This document shows positions 44,501 through 56,500 of a stretch of 64,000 nt of DNA, one piece after another. Source of the stretch: Cladopsammia gracilis (Eukaryota; Cnidaria; Anthozoa; Scleractinia; Dendrophylliidae). A program made the translations under genes and the position numbers. The notes beneath the pieces were generated by a model. That model worked only from the letters and a program-made list of their open reading frames with translations, had not been told where the DNA came from and searched no databases. The stretch's first letter is position 1. Each line of letters opens with the position of its first letter. The DNA lies in NCBI GenBank assembly GCA_022457155.1, contig JAJGOT010000240.1, positions 889,001 to 953,000 of the forward strand, given 5' to 3'.

Positions 44501-47500
44501 TAAACAGTAGAAAAACTTTTGATACAGACACCTGCTCAGCTAATTAGTATTCATTTACTTTTCATACAGATCTCTACTCATTGTTTCATTTCATAAGTAC
44601 GATAAAATATTCGCGTCCGATCTGTATGGGCGTTTACAATGGCTCATCCCTACAGATCTCCCGCTAATATTTTATCTACTACTTAGTTACTTGTTGCTTT
44701 GCTGAGGAGAGTGAGGTTTCAAGCTGAATAATCTCCTGGCATCTCTGCATTAACTCGTCTCTTAGAGTACAAATCATCTGACTCCTACAAAAATACACTT
44801 TATGTTAAACTTACAATGATACAAAATATTACCATTTAGTCTCTGATAGCTACCCAATTCTTAATAGAACATATGTCGTGGCCAAGTATGCCACGTATAA
44901 TCACACAGGGCCGTGTAATTTTACACAGAGCCGTTCTAAAAACCACTCTAGTGACGAACGCACACTGTTTAAAGATTATTATTATTTCACTATACAAATA
45001 ACTGACAATTTCTGGGGGATTAATTTTTACTTATTATTGTCAATAAGGGGGTAGGAGACATTATATCCTGAGAGTGAAAATTGACAGTTTGAAACTTTAA
45101 AAAATAACATAACAAACAATTGAGGTTAGTTTCTTATGGGAAATTATTATAACTAAAGCTATAATATGATCAACAAATTGTAACCTGCTGGACGTCTTTG
45201 AAGTGAGGTCGGCATAATCTTTTCTTAACCGCATCAACTCTTCAGCACATTTCTGTGACTAAAATTACAAAAAAAGTGATTATCTCGGGAAAAGGAACCT
45301 CGAGGAAACAACCCAGTCGGGATCCGTAACAATGTTTTGTTTTACATTGCAATATTGTTTTGTAGGTAATGGAGGTCTGTAGGTTGGGGGGTTAAGGGGG
45401 TTTATCTGAACCCCCCACTGCCTTAAAAGGTCCGGTCTATAAGTGATACATTATCAAACGGTTGTCGAATTTTAAAATACCTTTTGTTTACCTCCAAAAA
45501 GATACAAAATTATTACACAAGCAAGTTCTTGTACTTATTCTGAAACGTGTTTCATGGCTTTCTACTTATAAGTCTTTTCTTTGTGGTTATTGTAAGGTTA
45601 CTTTGAATATCGTTGCCGTTTTGTGACCTGAGTGGTCGCCATTTTGTGCGGGCATTGAGAAATCGCTATCGTTTTGATTTATAATTTGACTTGTACATGT
45701 ACTTATAATGTGACTTGTAAAGAGCGAAAAAAAAGGTTATGGCCAGCTGCCTATTGCTGTGTGCTATACCAATTTCTGTCGTCAATCAAGATGTAGCAGA
45801 TAAGATTTTGTTAATCCACAAATACGGATGCATTTTATTTTGAGAAGAAACGAAAGTTAAATATGGACTAATTAATTTTTTTATGCCCGATTTTGGTTGC
45901 ATTTTTAGACCTCTTGAAAAACGCTGGAAATGGCATTTCCAAGCCTTCGGCGCTCGCTGGTCCGTTTTAAGAGGAAATGAACCAATCCGGTCGAAAACCA
46001 GCCTTCAGAACTGGGGTAACATAGTACCCAAGGATATCATTTCCTGGCATAACAAAGTACCTATGGATATCATTTCCTAGGGTAACATAGTACCTATGGA
46101 TATCATTTCCAGGGGTAACATAGTACCCATGGATATCATTTAATGGGGTAACATAGTACCCATGGATATCATTTTTCAACTCACTGATTACCAGCATTAT
46201 TATTGAGGCGTAGTGATAAGCATGGGTGATTTAGAACTGGCCTTTACTGTTGTGTACTACCTATTTTACTTCAAAATACACTCTCCAGGCCGCCTTTCCC
46301 ACACTATAAAGATCCTATACCATTCAAACTAGAGAAACCTTACACTCTACAACTAACAAAATTATAAGGGCTGATGGTTTGTACAATGCAGTACATGAAA
46401 ACAGAACCCAAGAAAGCTACAGACTGAGATGAACGCATTGTTTACAAAATCACAATCCTCCGTCATTTATACTAAAAATGAGAATCGTCATGTTTATAAA
46501 GTCCTTATTAGTGATTGATCTATTAATGAAATGCAGGAGCGATGCCTTTCTCTGTGTAGTAACATTCATTGGTTAGGTTTGTTTAGTTTACAAAAAACTT
46601 GTAAATCAAATTATATTTAATGTTTTTTTAATTAATTTTTCTTATATACATTATTTTATATTATACTACTGTATATATAGCTGAATTTTTGAAAAGGTGG
46701 TCAACGAAAATAACAGCATTTTCACTAGTTAGCCCAAACAAGGGTTTTTATGACCCCAATCAGTCCGAAAATCACAGAAAAGAGAGAAAAGAGGGAAAGG
46801 GGGCGAGGGCGAGAGAAAAAAAGACTAGCAACAGTCTTTAGTTTTTATATTGTGGGTTTCAGAGACAGTTTTTGAACGCCAAAAAGACAAGGCCAAGCAT
46901 ACTCACGAACGGTTACTTAGGGCGACACTCTTTTCAAAAATCCAGGTATATATCTCGATAGAATGGCGACACTGATGGGGAAAAGTGCCAAAAAGCCATT
47001 TCTGGCCAAACTCAGCGTTTTCTGGAACACCCCACAGCGTTTGCTTGAAATATATAGCTGAATTTTTGAAAAGGTGGTCAACGAAAATTACAGCATTTTC
47101 ACTACAACTAGCCCAAACAAGGGTTTTTATGACCTCGACCAGCCCGAAAATCACAGAGAAGAGAGAAAAGAGGGAAAGGGGGCGAGGGCGAGAGAAAAAA
47201 AGACTAGCAACAGTCTTTAGTTTTTATATTGGGGGTTTTAGAGACAGTTTTTGAACGACAAAAAAAACAAGGCCAAGCATACTCACGAACGGTTACTTAG
47301 GGCGACACCCTTTTAAAAAATCCAGGTATATATAGATATATATAAATATACCAGTATGTGGCATAAAAGGTTTTTAAGTTAAATTACTGCTTTTTACAAA
47401 TACATAATAAAAAAATAATAAATGGCGTCTGTGACAAAATAAAAAAAGAAAAATTGGTTAAAATTTTAACATAACTGACCAAATCTGCATGTCACTATGT

Positions 47501-50500
47501 AATGTTCTATTATTAGGTACCAATAGTTAATAGGTTATTATTATCAGGTGCTAGTAGTTAAAGTAATGCATTCGACATGTTTGTTAGCAGCTGAAGGAAG
47601 TAGTATTTGTTTGTTTTTATTTATTATTATTTGTTAGTGGTATAGTGGTTATCTACGCCTTGCTCGATGTTATTGTTTACCCTCCCACTTGAAAGCGCAG
47701 TAGTTACAAAATGTTTGCTTTATTAGTTTCTCAAGTGTCTGCAAATTGTTGAATGTTGTGATCTTGAACGAAAAGGACAGTCGGGCAGTCGCGCTTGTGT
47801 TACTTTTAATAACGATTCACTTCACTTTCTGTCAGCTGTTTTTGTTCAAAACAGGTAATTATTGAGCACGAGCACTCCTGAGGATTCAAAAATACAATCA
47901 TGTACGTGAAACCGAGGCAATCCAAATTTGAAAGCGAGGTCAAGAGGTTTCATGCGTGCGTCAGAGAGGCCAAGATGAAAGCGATGAAATCTTCTGAATC
48001 TTCGGGAGGTATAAATTGCAGTCGACGACAGAGAAAAACTTAATTTATTTCGCCTAATACACAATGTTAGGCCTGCGTCCTCCTTCGAACGCGATTAGAC
48101 TTCATCTTTTTTAACCCGTGAAACGCGCAAGCGTAACGAACGGGTTATCGGTTAACGGTAAAATACCATACATTGCGTTACGTGTTAAACAGCTAAATTT
48201 GGCAACCTCAGCGAATGCGTTGCATAACAAAAACAGCGATATTAAAACAATAACCAATTTGTTGTAAACGAATATAAACAACAATAAATGTTTCGCATTT
48301 AGAGTCTTATTGCAAAATTAAAACCGAGCTGCAGACTTGAAACGGAATTTAATACGCGTTTTACCACATATCTACGTTAAAATAACAAAATTTTACCTTT
48401 CTAGTTACCGTAGGTTTTCGTGGCCTAGTGGCGTGGTTCTTGTTATGGCTATGACACAGCAGTCAGACGACTGAGTTCAAATATCGCCGTGAACCTTTTT
48501 TCTTTGCATTCTTCAGAAGTCATTACGTTTAATTTTATAAAAATATCGAACCGTGTCCGTATAAAAGCAATATCGCGTTACGCGCTACCATTTCCTATTC
48601 ACGGGTTGGCTCATAGGAGCCGTTGATTTATTTTTACAGTTTGTAGTTGAAATGTTGAAAAATCTTGTTGTAAACAATAGAATTTTTAGTTGAAAATATA
48701 AAAAAATCAGATGATATCTCTCTTTAACTTTAACTTCTGTAGTTTATAAAATTCTAACTTAAATTATATTTGTGAGTTTAAAACCTTTAATTTTGTGATT
48801 TTACACTTTTTTAAAGTATTAGGTAAAATGTTACAGTATAAGAAAAAAATAATTAACTTTGTTTAACTGCTGATATTTAACTAATAACAAAATGATATAG
48901 TTTATGGTATGTAATTAATTTTGTAAGTGATTTGTTTCAAAAGGATTTTTACTTTTATGCAATGTTTCTGGTAATTTTTTTTAAATAAAAATTATATATG
49001 TTTATGATTATGATATGTCACCTTTAGTAATAAAGTCAGTTATTTTCTTTACCAGCTGCGCATTGAAGCCATTGCTCTCTTGAAATAAAACCTTTCACCA
49101 CAAAGTGAAACAAGCAAAAATAAAAATAAACAGAGTAAAATAAATAAATAAATGGTTGCAAATATCTTACAAAGACCCTTCCAACACAAACTGCACCTGT
49201 TGTCAAAATATTGACGGTAAATTGCCTTTACAATATGGAAAATTTATATTTGTGGCCCAACAAAATGATTCCATTTACAAGTACAGTAAAAGTGAGAACT
49301 TGTATCAGCCACAACAATGTGGTGCCCTGCGTCCATTGTTATCCACAGTCTAAAGAGTGCTTGGAACTGCTGGCTAGTAAACCCATGGGAATTTGTGCTT
49401 AACACTTCTGTTTTCGGTTGAGTGTCGTAAAACCAAAAGATAATCCAATGAACCAATCAGAGCTCGAAGCAAATACATGCAGCCGGCACCAAGCGCGGGA
49501 AAACAGGTGCAAGCAAGTTTTGGTTTTACTTCTGATTGGTTGAGAAAGTGGCTCGAGATTTATTTGTCCATCAGGAAGCGTAGCAATGCAAAACCAAAGC
49601 AATCCATGGCGAAATTAATTTCGACCCTCAACTGAAAACCGCTCTTTGGCTTCTGTCAGGACAAGATGTGATTTAGAGACAGTTACTTTGGAAAACTTAC
49701 CTGCTCCTGTTCCTGCTGTAACGCACAACACTGTTCCTCAACTTGTTTTCCCTAAAGTAACATACAACGTAACTGTGCACAGAGTAATAATACTTGCATC
49801 ACACTAATCAATCTGCCTCTCATAACTGTTGGCATATACTTGATGACTTTCTCAATCACAAAGCGTCATTAAAGCACACCTTGGCCATTTTATGTGGTTT
49901 GGACTTCATACGTATGTGAAGATAATTTTGACGTTCACTTTTAGTTTACCTAAAATATTTAAGATTAAACGTTCACGACTTATATGGTATGGATTGAATA
50001 AGGCAACAGTCTGGCAAGGCGTAGCTCTGTGTTCCGCAGTGTAAAGTCACTAAGGACGTTACTTATACTCCCCCTGGATGGAATGTTTAATCAACGTCCT
50101 GATGCAAGAGCTTGACAGGACTCGGATTAGAGCCTCTAAATAAAAGTGGTTCAGGATAACCAAAACATGTATCTTTGTTTTGTTGTCGGTTTTCTGGTTC
50201 TTCTATGTAGACATTTTTAGTATGATCTTATTACCTTCACTTCAAGCATGTCCCACACTTTACTGAGTTCTGATTTGACAGTTTTCAGTTCAATACAAAC
50301 TTCATTAAAGGATTCCTATAAAAAGCAACGAAACACACGTATATGTGCAATCAATTCTGGATAAAATCTGTGACACCCGATTACTTTTGCACAATAGGAT
50401 CCAAAATGTAACAAAATAATTTCTATTCATCTAAACAAAATGAACGGAATTTGCAACTTAGATGAAATGATCATTATATCTTTGGGCAAGGACAATTGAC

Positions 50501-53500
50501 TTGGCCTCTTAGGTAAGATGTAAAGGAGACACAACTGTGTTGTAATTTGGTCCTTCATTGTGTAGGCCAAACCATTTAACAGACTATAAGCACTCTACAT
50601 ACCTTCATGTCCTCTTTAGCCTTATTCACTGCCTCTTCCTTTTCTTGTTCAAACTTCTTTTTTATTTCAGCGATGTTAATTTCTGGGACTTCAGCCACAA
50701 GCTTTAGTGATTCAAACAAGAGCACAAACAAAGTAACATGTAAACTTTGTTCACTCCAAATGCAGCACAATTAATCAGTTTATCAATATAAAACCAGCTG
50801 GTAATTGGCCGGTCAGTGTCCATATTATTAGCCAGGGTTTAACGATCGTAATCCCAAGACGTGTAACAATTACTAGGGATCCCATCATGTACATTTACAT
50901 GACTGTGTTCCTTTCTATTTTGAAACTGAATGTTTCATGAATTCAGTACTCAAAATGTTCAATGTTATCTATAAGGTCTGTTACCTTTTCGGACATGAAC
51001 AAATTCAGCAAACAAGTTCAGTGCAGTCAATGTGACCGTCTTTAACAAATGCGAAATCAATATTATGAATTTCAGTCATGCTCATTTACATTCCTCCCAA
51101 CAGGACTATGGTACCTTTTAGGACTCCTGACAGAATGTCATGGACACGGTACTGTAACACCCCATTTATTTGTTCAATCAGTTATCAGTTATATGGGAGG
51201 CTAAGGCTGAGTTAAAATACCTTAGCTGTTAATTCTCCTCTTAGTTGAGTGTTTTCTGCCAGGAGTTCAGCTTGTGTCATTTCCAGTTCACTCTTCTGAA
51301 GAACCCACACATCCTGTTCCTTGTGTAACTTACTCACTTCACATATCAGTTCGGTTTTCTCAGATTCCAGCCTTTTTGGTTTAAAAAGTACAAAAAGTAT
51401 ACACTGAGATTGCTGAAGCAATTCATGCACATCAATCATCACAGTACTGTATGGGTAAAGACTATTTCATAGCCAAGGGAAACAAGTGAAACAATTCCAT
51501 GGAATAACAAACAATAATGCTATATAACAGGAGAAGACGTCTTCACTTTATTTATATTTTTGAAATTATCAATAACCCAACTGCCCTATGGAGAAATAGA
51601 AGTTCTTTGTATAAGCATAAATTAACTCATCAGTCATGGCAATGGCAATGTTAAAAAGAATTTAAGACCATGGGTGACACCTTTAGCTCATCATAAGCAT
51701 GCATCATTTCATGCACAGAGAGCGGCAACTAATAATGAAGATACACAGAAATTATATACACAAGAAGGTTATATATAAAATTGTGGTTGCTGCATCAGTA
51801 ATTGTAGGTCATTCAAAACAGGCTTGTTGTGTTCCTTTATTTCTTGTGTGCTGCTGGTAGTTAAAAGGCTTGTGTGCCTTTTCATCACCATACAGGTTAT
51901 ACTGCTGAGGTAACAGTCCTGTCAGATCTAACCACGGCAGGCGAGAGGCCCGATAAAACGCAGCACCTGGCCCTCCAGGTTGGTATCTGTTATGAGCTTC
52001 TGGTTGGAGCAAATAACACTGACTGCGAGGAGGATAAAGGTTGGTATAGTCCGGCAATATGGTGAACGGAATGTGTGTTTTTAGTTAAAAGCACCATTTG
52101 GCCGTCGAGTAATTCACCTCTGGCCAGTGTTGGTGAAGAGCGGTAGATATTTCCTTCACTGATTCATGCCTCTGCAAATATCCACCACTATTCACCTCCA
52201 CTTCGGTGAATAATTGTTAAATATACCACATGATCATGAAGATGTCTGAGTTTGAGCTAAATGTATTATGAGGCTGAAGTTTCTCCTGTCTTTGATATGA
52301 CAGAAAAAAAAGAGTAACACCAAACAAAATATTAATAATAATTAACCTTGTGACAGTTTCCTTGATTTTGTACACCTCCTCTTGCAGGAAAGGAATACTA
52401 CCTCTTTGATGACTACAACCAAAAATAATTGAATACAGTTACATTTCCCAACAAGCAAGCACAGCAGTTAAGCTGTCTATTCTAGATACACAAGCAAAAC
52501 AGCTAGATGGCTGTAGCCAGGTAATAATGCTTTTATATTGGAGAGATTAAACATTATGTTTTATGGCCTACAGTGAGCACAAGCATGCTGTTAGTCTGCC
52601 ACCATTTTTGTGTAGATGTCTGCATAAGCTTCAGATAAACTCACTAAAAGGATTACATTCAATTAAAAGGACTTTTAGAGCATTAACTTAAAAGTAAGCG
52701 TTAACAACTTAATCGCTTAACTATGTAGTCCAAGATAAAATACACAGTCTTTGGCAGTAAATGGGACTAAAGGTTGTTGGGTGCACCCTTGGTTAAAACA
52801 AGGGTGGCAGCAACACACCCCATAAAGTGCATGCAATAAGGGTGGCAGCGACATACCCAAAACTGAGTAGAGCAATAAGGGTGGCAGCGACACACCCTAG
52901 TAATATACGTAATGGAATGAGGGTGGCAGCGACACACCCTAGTAATATACATAATGGAATGAGGGTGGCAGCAACACACCCTAGCAATGAGCAGTGCAGT
53001 GAGGGTGGCAGCGACACACCCTGCACGGTAACGGACGAGGCAACGAGTGGAGCGCATCCCCACCCAGGAGTGAATAAACTAAGGTGGGGTGGGGGCCCCA
53101 CCCGGCCTGCTACGCAGAGGTAAAAGTAGCAGGTGTGCACCCAAGCCAGCAGTCCAGCTTTATTGAATTGAGAGCGGGTGTGGCAGGGAAAAATCAGAAA
53201 CTAATGCGTAGTAAACTACTATTGGAAAATACAACGCGTGCACGCAAAGTGAAAACAAAGAAGCACACAGCTAGCATTGATGGATATAAGTATAACATAG
53301 TATTGATTACAGCTACTAACAATGTACTTGTTATCACCGAAGTTCGTAAAAACAACTAAAGGTCAGTTATTGATGTAATCTAAGATAAACAAGGAGCTCT
53401 TGAACCAGAGCTGAGTAACGCAATGCTCTTTATGTGCGATAGCAACATATTTGGCACCCAGGGCAAAGTAAATCATAATGAAACAATGGCTGAAGTATGC

Positions 53501-56500
53501 TCTAATTAGTTAACTCTATTTTACGAGTAAAATGTCCATTATGGGTATAGCATGGTTTGGTAAAATTTTAAAGTGCACCTAACCCCAAAATTTTTTTTTC
53601 GCTTAATCAACTCTATGTACGTTAAAGAGTTGAATAGTTAAATATTTTTTGTTTTTAACGTTGCGTTAGTGAATTATAGAGGTTTGAATTTACAAAATGT
53701 TAATGAGATGACGTCAAATCAAAACTTGTTTATTATATAACTACTTATTTCCACCTCCAAGTAATATTTTTTTACAAATCAATTGACTATTAACAGTTTT
53801 TATTAAGTATTTCTTAAATTGATTATCCTTCAGCTGTGAACTGCATATTGTAATTGAAGTAGAAATAATGGTAAAGTCTTGATTTGACGTCATCTAATTA
53901 GCATTTTGTAAACTCCCACCAGGGACCCATGCTCAAGACAAACTGACTGCAGTTTACTTTGACTGGTCACCTTAGTACAAAGTTTAAAGTCAATCTCACC
54001 TTTCAGTTATTGAAGATGACAATTTTTTTAACTTATCCTAAAAGAAGGGAAGGTATGACATTCACATCAAATGTTTCATGGAAAGGGCTACTGTATAGTA
54101 TTGGGTGAAAGAATTATGGTATTTCTCTCACTATGATGGCTTCAGCACATCATCACTAGCATTATCCATGACAATTTAGAATCAACATTAAAGGCTAGTT
54201 TGATTTTTTTATAAAAGTAAAAGTGATTTACCGCAAAAATTTTACAAATTTGCCAAATGAACTATTCGTAGTAATCTCCCTGGGTGTAATTATAAGGGTG
54301 AAGTGTTAACATGACCAATTCTTCCACGCATTCCAGCCTTCCCTTTATTCCTCCCTATAATTTTTATATTTGTCTCAAATTGTACAACTCCACTGACTTG
54401 TTGTTATCAGCTTGTTGTGCCCCAAACATTCCATAAACTTTGTTCTAGCATGACATATTATAAGTTCATAGAAGGCCATTCAGGTTTCTAGAATGCTTGT
54501 CAAGATAAGACATAAAAGATTCCAGGTGATTAAAATTGCCTTTTTCCCAAGAATTCCAAGTTTATTAAATCACAACCAATTTGCATAGATTGAAATTCTT
54601 AGGAATTCTAACCCTTTATATAACTCTCATCTTCCATTCCCAAACCAGAAATTCCCAAGAATTCCAAGCTTATTCGTTCAAAGCTAATTTGCATAGTTGG
54701 AAATTTTTGCGAATTCATAGGAATTTGAATTCCTGGGAATTCCCAGAAAGCTGAGAATTCATTTTGCAAGGGATATAATGAGAAGTTGAAAATATAACTG
54801 ATAAATCAATTGCCATATTGACACATTAGAATTACAGATTGCTTTTACTTGTCCATTTACATATATACCATAGAATGGTGGACAAGAAAGAAACTTTGTT
54901 GTGCAATTGGAATCCCACACTAGCAATCCCAATATAGGTTTGCGAACAACTGACTTTTGGATCCCCACAAAAGCACAAAAGCATTGCTGCGTGCATGAGC
55001 TGAAATTCTCTTAGACTCTAATAAAAGCTACAGACTGGAATTCTGTTTTTTTTTTTAACTAAACTCGTATAGATTACCAGACTCAGACTCTGGGCCACTG
55101 AACTTTAATCTCCTCTCTGGGATACAGCTGGACTCCAAGCTCCACACAGAAATTCCATTGGAGTCCAGAACTCCAGACTTGGTATTCCACTGGACCCTGG
55201 AATTCTGGCTTGCACCTACCCAGAATTCTGCTAGACATTGTGACTCCAGACCTTGCATTCCACCAGACTCCGAAATTCCCGGTTCCACCTACCTGGAATT
55301 CCATCAGACTCTGGAATTCAGGGTAGGTTGAACCCAGAATTCCACCATATTCTGCCTGGAATCCTGCCCAGTACTAGCCTGCATGGCTGGCGGTTTTTTG
55401 CGCGTGATGCTGAATTCGCGTGCGGCAAAGCCGCGCGCGAGTTTCGAGCAGCAAAGCCGCGAGAAACCGCCTGCTCGGTTTCGTGAGCTTTTTGAGTAGC
55501 CGCCCCCTTTTGACCTTTTTAATATCTTTTGGTGGATACAATTACCCAACCAATCACAGGGCGCAACGTAATACGAAACTTCATGTAAATTACGATCGCA
55601 CGAAAAATCGTGGCTTACTCTGGCGGGCAATAAACAACAAAAACTCCACAAGTTCCTTCGATGGCGAACGGCGATACCACAAAAAAAACTCTCAAGGGAG
55701 GGAGAATCCGAAAAGCGCGAATAATAACTGTAGATTGTGCTGTTTCCCTTTGAAAAATAAATACGGTGAATTTCAGAAACGATGTGGCTAAATGCCCCAG
55801 CAGTCAGAAATTTTCACAAAAGTTTCACTGAAAGGCTCTCTCAAACCTTTTGAGAGTATTCGATGTTCGTTTAGAAATGTCAAGCGATTCCCAAAATTAT
55901 TTTGATTTTCCAGTTGACAAAATATCCAAGCTTGGGCATACTATTTCATCATCATTTCATCATTTTATTTCAATAATTTAAATTTAACAAATTAGAGAAA
56001 TATACAACCTGCATATAGCAAAGCTAATCAAGGCAGGTTGTATAATTATAAGATCGCTATGTTCTCGACACAGAAAATTTCTGCAGACTGCCGGGCACGG
56101 TCTCAAATAGACTAAATGCCCGGCAGTGACAAATTTTCATATAATATTTTGTCACCTAGAAAAGCAAAATAATATTTGGAAGCGCTTGACATTTCTAAAC
56201 TAACATCGAATATTCTCAAGAGATTTGAAAGAGCCTTTCAGTGAAAATTCTATGAAAATTTTTCACTGCCGGGGTGCAGCTAAGTGTCGAGAACATAGCA
56301 ATCTTATAGTATGCCCAAGCTTGGATATTTCGTCAACCGGAAGAGCAAAATAAGTTTTGGAATCGCTTGACATTTCTAAACGAATATAGAATACTCTCAA
56401 AAGGTTTGAAAGAGCCTTTCAGTGAAAATTGCTGAAAACTGCCGGGCATTTTATAGTCTATTGCTTGCCAATTCCATGGCAAGCACAAACATTGTGAAGA

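Noticed and set aside
46014..46175. CRISPR-like array
   Set aside because: Units are contiguous with no unique spacers, and the DNA is eukaryotic.
49056..49082. 26-bp exon between 49751 and 45258
   Set aside because: It would shift the frame, while the neighbouring exons already fit in phase 0.
51676..51731. Exon LPLSVHEMMHAYDELK of the coiled-coil gene
   Set aside because: Its phase does not match either neighbour, the donor GTGTCA is weak, and the flanking exons splice directly in frame.
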